Positions 45,949 through 56,318 are shown, counted from the first letter of the stretch. The stretch: 64,000 bases of DNA from Falsirhodobacter deserti (GCF_004015795.1 NZ_ML137218.1:1268311-1332310), one strand, 5' to 3'. Made by a program: numbers and translations. Notes: generated by a model not told the origin, from the sequence alone.

Positions 45949-48900
45949 TCATTCCGCAGCGGCGGCCCGTTTTGCGCGATCAGCCTGTAACAGCGCAAGA
46001 AGGTCGGCGTTGATGCGGCTTGCAACCGTGGAGGGACTGCGGAACCACTCGGTTGACCAGATGCGCAGGATGGACCAGCCCAGCCCCTCCAGCACCGTCT
46101 GGCGGACCTTGTCGCGATCGCGTGCCGTGGCCGAGGAGTGGTAAGTTGCCCCGTCGCATTCGATGCCCGCAAGATAGGTACCCGCGCGATCGGGATGGAC
46201 CACGCCCAGATCGATGCGAAAGCCCGATACGCCGATCTGGGGGCGAAGCTCCCATCCATGCGCCTCGATTGCCGATTTTATCGCCGCCTCGAACGCATTT
46301 TCCACCGGACCAAGCGAGCCATGGTCCTGTGCGGGCAGCGCAACCGCCCCCCGCCCCGCAAAATCAAGAAACGCCTTCAGGTCGCGCACGCCTTGGGCGC
46401 GGGTGCGGGTCAGGTCGATCTCGTCCGCATGGACCGAGGCGAAAACGTGCAACTCCCGCCTTGCGCGGGTGACGGCAACGTTCAGCCGCTTTTCGCCCCC
46501 ATCAAGGTTCAGCGCGCCGAAGGCCATCGAAAGCTTGCCCGCCTGATCAGGTCCAAACGTGACGGAAAACAGCATCACGTCCCGTTCATCCCCTTGGATG
46601 TTTTCAAGGTTCTTGACGATGACCGGCTCTTCCCTTTCGTCATCGAAGAACCATTCAAGGTCGGGGTTCTGGCGGCGTTCCTCGTCCAGCAGATCGAGGA
46701 TCAGCTTTTGCTGTTCTGCGTTGAAGGTGATGACGCCAAGGGTCAGGCGGTCAGCTTCGGGCAGGCCCAGCCATTCGGTCAGCCGCGTCACGATCATGGC
46801 GGTAATGGCGCGCGCTTCCGCCTCGTTGGTGCGCCCCTGCCCGCGGCCATAAACACCGCCGACATGATGCAGTTGCACCGCCTTCGATTGCGTGTCCGGC
46901 GACGGGAAGGTGACCAGCCGCCCGCCATAGTAATGCCAGTTGGAAAACGCGATAAGCGATTCATCGCGACTGCGGTAATGCCAGTCCAGCTGCCGCATCG
47001 GGATGCCCGCAGCCGAAACCTCATCAAGGATGGAGGGGAGGTCGCGGTCGATTTCGGGCAGGTCCTCCTCGTCGTCGTCGCTGCGGCCGAAGAAATTGGT
47101 GGGCGGAAGCTGTTTGGGATCACCCACCACGATGGCCTGCCTGCCGCGGGCGATGGCGCCGATGGCATCCCACGTCGTGATCTGCGAAGCCTCATCGAAG
47201 ATCACCACGTCAAAGGCCGCCTGCCCCGCCGGCAGATACTGCGCCACCGAAAGGGGCGACATCAGCACGCAAGGGGCAAGGCGCGTGAAGCTGGTGGGCA
47301 TTTCGGCGACCAGCGTCCGGATCGGCATGCTGGGCCGCTTCAGGCCCATCTGGTGGCGCAGCGTCCCCAGTTCCGACTTCTTCGGCACGGCATCCTTGGC
47401 GGGCAGGCCGTGCTGGATCCGGCGCATCACCTGCGTGGCCGCCAGCTGCGTTGCGCGGTTGTCGAGGGCACGGAACCTTTCGATCGCATCCTCATGTGCC
47501 CAGTGGGCGAACTGGCGCAGCGTATCCGAGGCATCCATCGCCAGAGGCAGCCACCAGCGGGCATAGGCGATGTCGAAGGCATCTTCGGCCGAACAGGGCA
47601 GAGACGGCAGCGCGGCCACAAGCGGGCCAAGGCCTGCCGCCTCGGCCTCGTGCCGCGCCGCGCACCAGCGGGTCCAGTCGGAAAGGGCGGCGCGGCGCGC
47701 CTCAATCTCGTCCAGCCCAGAGGCCAGTTCCGTCAGTGGCAGGTCCGTCCTGCTGCCCGAGGCGGCTTCAAAGGCCCGTGCGGCATCCTGCCAGCGCGGC
47801 AATGCAGCCCCAAAGGCGACGAGTGCGGTCTGCAATGCGCCCTGATCCCGCCGCGCAAGGGCGATGCGCGCACGATCCCAGCGGGCCGGATCCGTCACAT
47901 GCGCGTCCAGCATGCGCAGGCCCTTGTGCAGCCTTCCCGCGGCATCAAGCCACGCCGAAAACGCCGCCATATCCGTATCCGCACCTGCAAAGGCGGGGCA
48001 GCCCGCAAGGCCCAGCGCGTCGATGCGCTTGCGCAGATCGCGCAGTCGGATCAGCGCCGGCAAATCTCGCTCCGGATCTGCCGCGCCCTTCGCATAGGTT
48101 TGCAGCAGCTTCGTCACGCCCGATTTCGCAAAAGCGGAAAGCGGCCATATCCTGGTCTGCGCGACGCGCCAGTCGGTATCCATCTTCTCCAACGGCATGG
48201 AGGGAAGGCCGTCCAGCGCGTAATCGGCAGCCAGCCCGTCCCTTGCCGACTGATGCTGGCGCAGAAGGCTGGCAAGATCCGTCTCCAGCGCGCGCAGGGT
48301 ATGGATGTCGCGGTCCAGCGCCCATGAAAGGTCCGGCCCGTCCGTCAGGCCCGAAAGCTGCGCCAGCCCTTCACGTCCTGTAACCGAACCTTCCGGATCT
48401 GGGCGCAGGCCCAGTTCGGCGCGCAAGGCAGTCATCGCCTCCAGAAGCGCCCGGCCCGCGTCGCGCAGGGTGGCAGTGCGGTCCAGAAGCTCCGCCTCCC
48501 AGCTGAACGACCATTCGTCAGTCGCGATCAATGCAAAGCCGGATGTGCCCGCGATCTGCCACGTGCGCCCCGCCGTTTCGGCCAACCCGCGCAAGCGGCG
48601 ATAGCTTTCGGCATCATGCGCATCGCGATTGCCGAAGGCCAGCGTGAAGCCCAGATCCGGCGCAGAGGCGACCCGACCGATTGCCTGAAACACGCTGAAG
48701 CCTTGCGAACCCTTGCGGTGCAGGGCTTCCACATAGGCGTTCAGCCGGTCACGATGCAGGCGCAGGTCATCGGCCACCTGCACCCATTCTTCGTCCGAGG
48801 CCTGAACGCTGCGGTCCCAGCTGCGCCCAAGTTGTTCCAGAACCGACTTGCGGTCGGCCTTGCTGGAATGAAGCTCCAGCGTGGCATCGCCAAGGCCATG

Positions 48901-51108
48901 GGCCGAAAGGCGGCGATGCACCACATCCAGCGCCGCCGATTTTTCTGCCACGAACAGCACCGTCTTCCCGAAGGCAAGGCACTGGGCGATGATATTGGCG
49001 ATGGTCTGGCTTTTCCCCGTGCCGGGCGGACCGATCAGGACGAAGTCATGCCCCTCTTGCGCGGCCAGAACGGCGGCAAGCTGCGAGCTGTCGGCAGGCA
49101 GCGGCGCGAACAGGTCGGTCGGGGCGATGCGGCGGTCCACATCCTGCGGGATGGGCAGACCGGGCGCGCCTTCGGGCAGAAAGGGATTTTCAGGATTGTC
49201 CACCAGATGCCGCACCAGCCGGCTTTCACGCAGGCTGTCGGTCCGGTCCACCAGATCCTTCCACATCAGGAACTTGGCGAAGGAGAAGGTGGAAAGCGCC
49301 AACTCCTCCACCACCTCGAACCCAGCCACGTCACGCACGCGGCGGCGGAGGGCGTCGAAAATGCGCGGCAGATCCAGCCCGCTTTCATCGCGCGGAAGCT
49401 CCGCTTCCAGTTCGGGGATCTGCAGGTCGAAGTCGCGCTTCAGGAATTCCAGCAGCGTGGCGTTGAAGCGCACGTCATCCTCATGGGCCTCCATCACGTA
49501 TTCGGACTGGGCCGACCGGCGGGTCAGCTTCACCGGAATAAGCAGAAGCGGTGCGCGATAGCTGCGGCTGTCATCTTCGGTCTTTTTCCAGCGCAGGAAC
49601 CCGGCGGCAAGAAACAGCGTGTTGGTGCCGCCTTCCTGCATGTCGCTTGCGGCGCGGCGGTAAAGCTCCACCAGGCGGGCATTCGTTTCCTTCCCGGTCA
49701 GGGGAACGGCAAGCTGCCCCCGATCGAAGGCGTCGCGGGCAACCTCGAGGTTCAGGGCCTTCGCCTCGGCCGCCAGAAGATCGCGCGGGCCAACGGGATC
49801 TTCGTCCTTCAGGGCCAGCATGGTGAACCGGGCGCCGCCCGACAGCCGATCCTCCAACATCGAGATGTCGGGGCAGATGAAGGGCAGCGTCTGCCGTGTA
49901 TCCTTGAAATTCAACAGCCGGTTGCGCAGCGACAAATCCAGCAGCTTGCGCTGCCAGCGTGCGATGCGATCCGCAGCGGTGGAGGGTTGGATCTCGATCA
50001 CCTCGCCCGGCAGCCGGCCAAAATCCAGCGGTGGCGGCAGGATGGCAGGGCTGACCTCCACCTCGGCGGCGGCCTCGTCGGTTATGCGGTGGCTTGCAAG
50101 CGGACGGATACGGGCGGCGCGGGCACGCTTGATGTCAATGGCCAGCAGGAAGTCATGCTCCCGGTCCTCGTCCACGTGGGCACGGCCTTCGGCCACGGCA
50201 TCATGGAAGCCAACAGACGGGCGCCTTGTCAGCAGCGTGGTTTCCGCCATGACAAATTCGCGCGCATCGGCGGCCTTGCGAACCGCCATGACGTCAGGCT
50301 CCGTGACCGCGCCGAAATCGCCCGACACCAGCCAGACCCCCGTCCATGCATGCCCTTCGCTGAACAGGATCACGGGATGCAGGCCGGCGGCCTCGAAGCA
50401 GGCCGCCAGCAGAAGCGCACTGTCGAGGCAGGTCGCAAGCCCCTCGGCCCGGATGCGGGCGGGATCGCGCAGCTTCTGGCCCTCTCTCTCGAACGAGGCG
50501 GGGGGAACGGCATAGGACAGCCCCATCCCCGTCAGCGCCGACCAGATCGCGCCGGCCAGCATCCATGCCCGCTCGGGCCGCTTGGACTGATAACCGTCGA
50601 TGGCACCGCTGTGCCCTGCCCGCTCCAGCAGCAGCGAGGCCTCCTTCAGAACCCCTGCCACCACCGCATCATTGGGCGAGACATGGGCCGCCAGAAGCTG
50701 GGCCATTTCCGTCAGCCCGCCCCACTCGTCGCGGGCCAGCATCTCGATGTTGCGGGTATCCTGTGCCAGCAACACCTCCCCCTGCCGGACGGTCAGGGTC
50801 AGGCTGCCAAGTTCAGCTTCGTTCAGGCCACCAAGAAGTGCAGGATCAAGCGGTGTTTCCAAGCCCGGAAGCGCCACCTCTGCCCCCGGCGCGATGCGGT
50901 CCAGCATCCACGTCCTGGGCCGGAAGATGGCGGGCGAACTTTCCACCGTGACCGTCACGCCCTCCAGCGCCTCCTCGCCGTGATTGCGCACGACGAGCCG
51001 CTGAAGCACCGACACGCCGTTCTGCGAGGATGCGAAATTGACGCGGGAGGCGGCGGCAAGATCGACGGTCACCCGATCATTGCCTTCAACGTCAGCCATT
51101 TTGTTCAT
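45949..51108 (-). CDS. DUF4011-type SF1 helicase with transglutaminase-like segment and C-terminal Vsr/DUF559-like nuclease
   Basis: A giant protein of about 1719 residues. Residues about 15-120 look like a beta-sandwich. Near 215-260 the pattern GLATCLDSALLLAACFEAAGL then SEGHAW resembles a transglutaminase-like fold with Cys and His. DUF4011 features follow near 385-420 (RWQRKLLDLSLRNRLLNFKD). Walker A (GPPGTGKSQT) is near 690 and Walker B (VIFDEASQI) near 1300, separated by a helical insert of about 600 residues. Later helicase motifs are GDPKQLPP and LNVAVTRARRELHVF. The last 130 residues carry GFRIDLGVVHPD and ECDGATYH, a PD-(D/E)XK nuclease of the Vsr/MTES_1575 group. Single-gene anti-phage proteins with helicase and Vsr parts are known. 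Defence is plausible, not shown. I chose the ATG at 51108; one at 51099 is possible. Confidence 0.88.
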   Translation of the reverse strand: MNKMADVEGNDRVTVDLAAASRVNFASSQNGVSVLQRLVVRNHGEEALEGVTVTVESSPAIFRPRTWMLDRIAPGAEVALPGLETPLDPALLGGLNEAELGSLTLTVRQGEVLLAQDTRNIEMLARDEWGGLTEMAQLLAAHVSPNDAVVAGVLKEASLLLERAGHSGAIDGYQSKRPERAWMLAGAIWSALTGMGLSYAVPPASFEREGQKLRDPARIRAEGLATCLDSALLLAACFEAAGLHPVILFSEGHAWTGVWLVSGDFGAVTEPDVMAVRKAADAREFVMAETTLLTRRPSVGFHDAVAEGRAHVDEDREHDFLLAIDIKRARAARIRPLASHRITDEAAAEVEVSPAILPPPLDFGRLPGEVIEIQPSTAADRIARWQRKLLDLSLRNRLLNFKDTRQTLPFICPDISMLEDRLSGGARFTMLALKDEDPVGPRDLLAAEAKALNLEVARDAFDRGQLAVPLTGKETNARLVELYRRAASDMQEGGTNTLFLAAGFLRWKKTEDDSRSYRAPLLLIPVKLTRRSAQSEYVMEAHEDDVRFNATLLEFLKRDFDLQIPELEAELPRDESGLDLPRIFDALRRRVRDVAGFEVVEELALSTFSFAKFLMWKDLVDRTDSLRESRLVRHLVDNPENPFLPEGAPGLPIPQDVDRRIAPTDLFAPLPADSSQLAAVLAAQEGHDFVLIGPPGTGKSQTIANIIAQCLAFGKTVLFVAEKSAALDVVHRRLSAHGLGDATLELHSSKADRKSVLEQLGRSWDRSVQASDEEWVQVADDLRLHRDRLNAYVEALHRKGSQGFSVFQAIGRVASAPDLGFTLAFGNRDAHDAESYRRLRGLAETAGRTWQIAGTSGFALIATDEWSFSWEAELLDRTATLRDAGRALLEAMTALRAELGLRPDPEGSVTGREGLAQLSGLTDGPDLSWALDRDIHTLRALETDLASLLRQHQSARDGLAADYALDGLPSMPLEKMDTDWRVAQTRIWPLSAFAKSGVTKLLQTYAKGAADPERDLPALIRLRDLRKRIDALGLAGCPAFAGADTDMAAFSAWLDAAGRLHKGLRMLDAHVTDPARWDRARIALARRDQGALQTALVAFGAALPRWQDAARAFEAASGSRTDLPLTELASGLDEIEARRAALSDWTRWCAARHEAEAAGLGPLVAALPSLPCSAEDAFDIAYARWWLPLAMDASDTLRQFAHWAHEDAIERFRALDNRATQLAATQVMRRIQHGLPAKDAVPKKSELGTLRHQMGLKRPSMPIRTLVAEMPTSFTRLAPCVLMSPLSVAQYLPAGQAAFDVVIFDEASQITTWDAIGAIARGRQAIVVGDPKQLPPTNFFGRSDDDEEDLPEIDRDLPSILDEVSAAGIPMRQLDWHYRSRDESLIAFSNWHYYGGRLVTFPSPDTQSKAVQLHHVGGVYGRGQGRTNEAEARAITAMIVTRLTEWLGLPEADRLTLGVITFNAEQQKLILDLLDEERRQNPDLEWFFDDEREEPVIVKNLENIQGDERDVMLFSVTFGPDQAGKLSMAFGALNLDGGEKRLNVAVTRARRELHVFASVHADEIDLTRTRAQGVRDLKAFLDFAGRGAVALPAQDHGSLGPVENAFEAAIKSAIEAHGWELRPQIGVSGFRIDLGVVHPDRAGTYLAGIECDGATYHSSATARDRDKVRQTVLEGLGWSILRIWSTEWFRSPSTVASRINADLLALLQADRAKRAAAAE

Positions 51109-51203
51109 GATATAACCCCGCAGTCTTTGGCGCTCATTAACGCTCAGTGCGGGCGGATGCCAGAGGCAGATTCGGAAGGCGGCAGCAGAATGCCGCCTAT
51201 CCG

Positions 51204-52371
51204 TCAAGGCGTAAATACCGCGCGAAGGCAGCCATCCTGCTTCGTCTTGAACATCTCGTACCCGCGGGGCGCGTCCTCCAGCGACATGCGGTGGGTGGCA
51301 AGGAAGGTCGGATCAAGCTCGCCTTCTTGGGCATGCTCCAGCAGGCGGGGAAGATAGGCCTGCCCGTGCTGCTGGGCCGTGCGGAGCGTCAGGCCCTTGT
51401 TCATGATGACGCCCATCGGAAACTTGTCGACCACGCCGTAGACGCCAAGAACCGACAACACCCCGCCCTTGCGGCAGGCGACGGCAGCCTCGCGCAGGGC
51501 GGTCGCGCGGTCGGTATGGGCGAACAGCTGCTGCTTCACGAGATCATAGGCATGGCCAAGGCCGGTGCCATGTGCCTCCATTCCCACTGCATCGATGCAG
51601 GCATCCGGGCCGCGGCCATAGGTCATTTCCTTCAGCGCCTCGGGCACGCTGTCGACCTTGGTATAATCCAGCACCTCGGCCCCCACGTGATCGCGGGCCA
51701 TGGCCAGACGTTCGGGCAGACGGTCGATCGCGATGACGCGGCCCGCCCCCATCAGGAAGGCGGACTTCTGCGCCATCAGGCCGACCCCGCCGCAGCCCCA
51801 GACGGCCACGGTGTCGCCCGGACGGATATTGCAGAAATCTGCCCCCATGTACCCAGTGGGTGCCGCGTTCGACAGGAACAGCGCCGCCTCGTCCCCCCCC
51901 GTCGGGCACCTTGAAGCAATCCACATCGGCATGGGGCACACGGATATATTCGGCATGGCTTCCGGCATAGCCGCCAAAGGCATGGGTATAGCCATAAATA
52001 CCCGCCGTGGCATGGCCCATGATGGGCTCCTGAAGCTCTGGCTTGGGGTGGGTCGTATCACACAAGGAATAAAGATCGTGCTGGCAATACCAGCATTCCC
52101 CGCACGAGATGAACGAGGGCACGACCACCCGGTCGCCCTTCCGGACCTTCTTCACGTCGCGGCCAACCTCGACCACTTCTCCCATGAACTCGTGGCCGAT
52201 GATGTCCCCTTCACGGGCCGAAGGGATGTACCCGCCGATGAAGTGCAAGTCCGAACCGCAGGTCGTCGTTTTCCGGACGCGCAGGATCACGTCGCGGGGA
52301 TTGAGGATGGCGGGATCGGGGACTGTTTCCACCCGCAGATCGTTGATGCCGTTCCAGCAAAGCGCGCGCAT
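51204..52371 (-). pseudogene. Zinc-dependent alcohol dehydrogenase, frameshifted at a run of eight C/G
   Basis: A medium-chain dehydrogenase of about 388 residues is encoded in two frames. The N-terminal part has CGSDLHF (catalytic zinc), GHEFMGEVVEVG, and four structural-zinc Cys in CGECWYCQHDLYSLC. The C-terminal part has the NAD-binding VWGCGGVGLMA and continues in frame to the stop. The break is at 51893-51900, a run of eight G on the coding strand after KVPD. Seven (or ten) G would restore one frame. AGGAGG precedes the ATG. It forms an operon with the SRPBCC gene 19 bp upstream. This could be a true mutation, a slippage-prone (phase-variable) tract, or a sequencing error. Confidence 0.85.
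51893..51900. repeat. Homopolymer tract (eight C on plus strand) at the dehydrogenase frameshift
   Basis: A run of eight C exactly at the point where the alcohol dehydrogenase reading frame shifts by one base. Such tracts are hot spots for polymerase slippage and also for sequencing error. Confidence 0.9.
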
Positions 52372-52390
52372 GGCGGTTCCTCCTGTTATC

Positions 52391-53278
52391 TCAGCGTGGG
52401 TCCGGCCGTGCTGCGGGCTGGCCGTGGATGGTTGGCACTTCACCCGTCAGCGCAAGGCTTTTCAGGAAGTGCAGCGCCTTCATCGCAAAAGCCTTCGGCA
52501 CCGTTGGACCGAAGAAAGACACGGCAGCGCGGCCAAGCATCCCGCCCGGCGGATCGAACCGTGCATGCAGACGGACAGCCGTCCCGCGCCCCGTATCGGT
52601 CAGATGAAACGCAAGAACCGAAAGCGCGCCGCCATCCTCGCTGCGCCATATGACCGACCCTTCGTCATCACGATCAAGCCGCATCGTCCATGGCCGGATC
52701 ACCCCGTGCAACGAAGGCATTGCCCAGCGGACCCGGTCCATGCCGTCCGGCTCCACCACCGCGTGGAAGCCGCCGATGCGGGCCAACATCTCGGGGTCGC
52801 GCAGAAGCTTGCGGATGTCGTGTGCCGGACGCTCGATCAGGATTACCTGCTCCACCTCGGGGTCGTCGGCAGTGGGGCCACCGGTGAGGCGGCGCGCCTC
52901 GCCACGCGGCGAAGGCTGCTGCGAAAGGACATAAGCGCAATAGGCATCGGCAGCGGCAACACCGCCCAGCGCCAGCAAAACGCCCGCATTGCCGCGTCCG
53001 GCAGCAACGGTGGCCATGTCCATCGCATCACCCGCCACACGGGCCGCCATCCAGGGGGCACGATCGGCCCCGCGGGAGGTGAGGATGCCAAGACCGCAAG
53101 CGATTTCCCGGATGCCGCAGGCCTGAACAAGGCCCGCATTCGCACCCGTCAATCGCGCGAAACGCTGCGGGGCCACCAGTTCGGCAAGGCCAAGCCCGAT
53201 GGAGAACCAGCCAAGGCCGGTTGAAAGCGTGTTCGCGGTTTCATGGTCATCGTGAAGGGCGGGGTCTTGTTGCATCAT
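52391..53278 (-). CDS. SRPBCC (cyclase/dehydrase-like) family protein with N-terminal membrane part
   Basis: The 295-residue protein has a hydrophobic first half with about 3 helices (GLGWFSIGLGLAELVAP, then GGVAAADAYCAYVL). The C-terminal domain (about 140-270) has the pattern of COG5637-type SRPBCC proteins. Features there are VEQVILIERPAHDIRKLLRDPE at the start, VIWRSEDGGALSV, and RGTAVRLHARFDPPGG. Its ligand is unknown. It is co-directional with the zinc dehydrogenase and may act with it on a hydrophobic or stress-derived compound (inference). The start is one of two adjacent ATGs (53278 or 53275). A GGAAC-N16-TGTT promoter lies upstream. Confidence 0.82.
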   Translation of the reverse strand: MMQQDPALHDDHETANTLSTGLGWFSIGLGLAELVAPQRFARLTGANAGLVQACGIREIACGLGILTSRGADRAPWMAARVAGDAMDMATVAAGRGNAGVLLALGGVAAADAYCAYVLSQQPSPRGEARRLTGGPTADDPEVEQVILIERPAHDIRKLLRDPEMLARIGGFHAVVEPDGMDRVRWAMPSLHGVIRPWTMRLDRDDEGSVIWRSEDGGALSVLAFHLTDTGRGTAVRLHARFDPPGGMLGRAAVSFFGPTVPKAFAMKALHFLKSLALTGEVPTIHGQPAARPDPR

Positions 53279-53330
53279 GCTTGTCCATCTGTCCTTGCGG
53301 ATGCCGGCGGTTCGCCTGCGCTTGATCCGC

Positions 53331-53355
53331 AACACGAAAAGATGGCCAAGGTTCC
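53331..53355 (-). promoter_or_regulatory. EcfG-like general-stress promoter before the SRPBCC gene
   Basis: On the gene strand GGAAC (53355-53351) is followed after 16 bp by TGTT (53334-53331), close to the EcfG consensus GGAAC-N16/17-CGTT. It lies 52 bp before the start codon. A perfect version occurs before the DUF3072 gene in this window, which supports the call. Confidence 0.5.
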
Positions 53356-53370
53356 AAGACCCCGAGCCTC

Positions 53371-53394
53371 GTGCGGGCACCATCGTGCCCGCAC
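53371..53394 (-). terminator. Hairpin after uvrA
   Basis: A perfect 10-bp inverted repeat (GTGCGGGCAC / GTGCCCGCAC) with a 4-nt loop lies 2 bp past the uvrA stop. There is no T-run. It is a possible terminator located between uvrA and the SRPBCC promoter. Confidence 0.6.
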
Positions 53395-53396
53395 GG

Positions 53397-56255
53397 TTAT
53401 TCTGCGGCCATCCGCTTCTGCTTCAGCATGGGCGCAAGATAGCGGCCCGTATGGCTCGCCTCCACCCGCGCCACATCCTCCGGGGTTCCCTCGGCCACGA
53501 TCCGGCCACCGCCATCCCCACCCTCGGGGCCGATATCGATCACCCAATCCGCGGTCTTCACCACATCAAGGTTGTGTTCGATCACCACGACCGTGTTGCC
53601 CTGATCGACCAGCTCGTGCAGCACCTCCAGCAGCTTCTTCACATCCTCGAAGTGCAAGCCGGTTGTCGGTTCGTCCAGAATGTAAAGCGTGCGGCCCGTG
53701 GCCCGGCGCGACAGCTCTTTCGACAGCTTGACACGCTGCGCCTCACCGCCCGAAAGCGTCGTCGCCTGCTGGCCGACCTTGATATAGCCAAGGCCGACAC
53801 GCAGCAGTGCATCCATCTTTTCGCGGATGGAGGGTACGGCCTGGAAGAAGGCCTGCGCATCCTCCACTGTCATATCCAGAACATCGGCGATGCTTTTGTC
53901 CTTGAACTTGATCTCCAGCGTTTCGCGGTTATAGCGCGCGCCCTTGCAGGTTTCGCAGGTGACATACACGTCGGGCAGGAAGTGCATCTCGATCTTGATG
54001 ACGCCGTCACCCTGGCACGCCTCGCACCGGCCGCCCTTCACGTTGAAGGAGAACCGGCCGGGACCATAGCCCCGCGCCTTCGATTCCGGCAGGCCCGCGA
54101 ACCAGTCGCGGATGGGCGTGAAGGCGCCGGTATAGGTGGCGGGGTTCGACCGCGGGGTGCGCCCGATGGGGCGCTGGTCGATGTCGATCACCTTGTCCAG
54201 ATGCTCGAACCCCTTGATCGTCTCGCACGGGGCGGGCGTTTCACGCGCGCCGTTCAGCTTCAGCGCCGCCGTCTTGAACAGCGTTTCGATGGTCAGCGTG
54301 GATTTACCCCCACCCGACACGCCCGTCACGCAAACGAACTTGCCCAGTGGGAAATCGGCCGTCACGTCCTGCAGGTTGTTGCCGCTGGCCTTCACCACCG
54401 TCAGCTTCTTGCCGTTGCCTTTCCGGCGTTCGGCCGAGAAGGGGATGAACCGCGTGCCGTTCAGATACTGGCCGGTGACGCTTTGCGGATTGGCAGCAAT
54501 CTGTTCGGGTGTGCCGTGGGCCACCACCTGCCCGCCATGGACCCCTGCCCCCGGACCGATATCGAAAACGTAATCGGCCTCGCGGATGGCATCCTCGTCA
54601 TGTTCGACCACAAGGACGGAATTGCCCTGATCGCGCAGGTTCTTCAGCGTGGTCAGCAGGCGGTCATTGTCGCGCTGGTGCAGGCCAATGGACGGTTCGT
54701 CCAGCACGTAAAGCACGCCCGTCAGACCCGACCCGATCTGGCTGGCCAACCGGATGCGCTGGCTTTCACCGCCCGAAAGCGTGCCGGCGGCACGGCTCAT
54801 GGACAGGTAATCAAGACCGACATTGACCAGAAAGCCCAGACGCTCGCGGATTTCCTTCAGGATGGCGCGGGCGATCTCGTTCTTCTGGGCGCTCAGCGCC
54901 GCGGGAACGGTGTCCATCCACGCGTAGGCATCCTTGATCGACATCTCGACCACCTGACCGACATGCATTCCGCCGATCTTGACCGCCAATGCCTCGGGCT
55001 TGAGGCGATAGCCCGCACAAACGCCGCAGGGACGCTGGTTCTGGTACCGCTCCATCTCCTCGCGGCTCCACGCGCTGTCGGTTTCGCGGTAACGACGTTC
55101 AAGGTTCGGGATCAGCCCTTCGAAGGTGCGCGCGATCTGGTAGACGCGGCCCGCCTCGTCATAGCGGAACGTGATCTCGTCCTTGCCCGAACCGCTCAGG
55201 AAGACCGACTGGACCTTCTCGGGCAGATCTTTCCACTTCGTCTTGCGATCGAAACCATAATGGGTCGAAAGCGCCTCGATCGTCTGGGTTACGTAGGGGG
55301 ATTTCGACTTGGCCCAGGGCGCAAGCGCCCCTTGGGCGATGGACAGGTTCTGGTCCGGCACGATCAGGCGCGGGTCGAAGAACAGCTCCACCCCCAAACC
55401 GTCACAGGCGGGGCAAGCCCCGAAGGGCGCGTTGAACGAAAACAGGCGCGGCTCGATCTCGGGGATCGTGAAGCCGGACACCGGGCATGCGAACTTTTCC
55501 GAGAAGGTGGTGCGTTCCGGCTCCTCCCCCTCGGGCACGGCGGTTTCAAAGATGGCGATGCCATCGGCAAGGTTCAGCGCGGTGCGGAAACTGTCGGCAA
55601 GGCGGATCGCGATATCGCCGCGCACCACGATCCGGTCGACCACGACGTCGATGTTGTGGCGGAACTTCTTGTCCAGCGTCGGCGGCTCGTCCAGCTCATG
55701 GAACTGGCCGTTCACCTTTACCCGCTGGAAGCCCTGCTTGCGCAGCTCCAGAAACTCTTTCCGATACTCGCCCTTCCGGTCACGCACGATCGGCGCCAGC
55801 AGATAGCCGCGCGTGCCTTCCGCCATGCCCATGACGATGTCGACCATGTCCTGCACCTGCTGCGCCGTGATGGGCAGGCCGGTGGCGGGGGAATATGGCG
55901 TGCCTGCACGGGCATAAAGCAGGCGAAGATAGTCATAAATCTCGGTCACCGTGCCAACGGTGGAACGCGGGTTCTTGGAGGTCGTCTTCTGTTCGATGGA
56001 AATGGCCGGCGACAGGCCGGAAATGCGATCCACATCCGGCTTGCCTGCCATGTCAAGAAACTGGCGGGCATAGGCGGACAGGCTTTCGACATAGCGCCGC
56101 TGGCCTTCGGCATAGATCGTATCGAACGCAAGGGAGGATTTTCCCGATCCCGAAAGCCCGGTGATCACCACGAACTGATCGCGCGGGATGTCGACGTCCA
56201 CGCCCTTGAGGTTATGCTCGCGCGCGCCGCGCACCTCGATGAACTTCTGTTCCAT
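53397..56255 (-). CDS. uvrA: Excinuclease ABC subunit A
   Basis: Damage-recognition ATPase of nucleotide excision repair. The 952-residue protein has two ABC modules: the first Walker A is [10 protein letters not shown] near 32, the second [10 protein letters not shown] near 640. It also carries the UvrB-contact region, signature motifs LSGGE ([11 protein letters not shown] and [11 protein letters not shown]), and zinc modules. In the first zinc module the usual CPxC reads CPVS, followed by an intact CPAC. The second, CEAC...CETC, is complete. The start at 56255 has GGGGAG upstream. A LexA box lies 64 bp upstream, so SOS induction is expected. Confidence 0.96.
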   Translation of the reverse strand: MEQKFIEVRGAREHNLKGVDVDIPRDQFVVITGLSGSGKSSLAFDTIYAEGQRRYVESLSAYARQFLDMAGKPDVDRISGLSPAISIEQKTTSKNPRSTVGTVTEIYDYLRLLYARAGTPYSPATGLPITAQQVQDMVDIVMGMAEGTRGYLLAPIVRDRKGEYRKEFLELRKQGFQRVKVNGQFHELDEPPTLDKKFRHNIDVVVDRIVVRGDIAIRLADSFRTALNLADGIAIFETAVPEGEEPERTTFSEKFACPVSGFTIPEIEPRLFSFNAPFGACPACDGLGVELFFDPRLIVPDQNLSIAQGALAPWAKSKSPYVTQTIEALSTHYGFDRKTKWKDLPEKVQSVFLSGSGKDEITFRYDEAGRVYQIARTFEGLIPNLERRYRETDSAWSREEMERYQNQRPCGVCAGYRLKPEALAVKIGGMHVGQVVEMSIKDAYAWMDTVPAALSAQKNEIARAILKEIRERLGFLVNVGLDYLSMSRAAGTLSGGESQRIRLASQIGSGLTGVLYVLDEPSIGLHQRDNDRLLTTLKNLRDQGNSVLVVEHDEDAIREADYVFDIGPGAGVHGGQVVAHGTPEQIAANPQSVTGQYLNGTRFIPFSAERRKGNGKKLTVVKASGNNLQDVTADFPLGKFVCVTGVSGGGKSTLTIETLFKTAALKLNGARETPAPCETIKGFEHLDKVIDIDQRPIGRTPRSNPATYTGAFTPIRDWFAGLPESKARGYGPGRFSFNVKGGRCEACQGDGVIKIEMHFLPDVYVTCETCKGARYNRETLEIKFKDKSIADVLDMTVEDAQAFFQAVPSIREKMDALLRVGLGYIKVGQQATTLSGGEAQRVKLSKELSRRATGRTLYILDEPTTGLHFEDVKKLLEVLHELVDQGNTVVVIEHNLDVVKTADWVIDIGPEGGDGGGRIVAEGTPEDVARVEASHTGRYLAPMLKQKRMAAE

Positions 56256-56318
56256 GCCACTCCCCGGATCGGTCAGGCTGAAGATAGGGACTGGCAGCCG
56301 GACTGCCAAGGCGGATGC

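Noticed and set aside
45890-46144. An 84-codon plus-strand frame with a strong AAGGAGG ribosome site
   Set aside because: Most of it is antisense to the nuclease domain, the Shine-Dalgarno spacing is long (10 nt), and the product resembles nothing known.
46138-51357. Two long plus-strand frames (729 and 913 codons) opposite the helicase-nuclease
   Set aside because: They lie opposite clear helicase and nuclease motifs, and neither product looks like a protein family.
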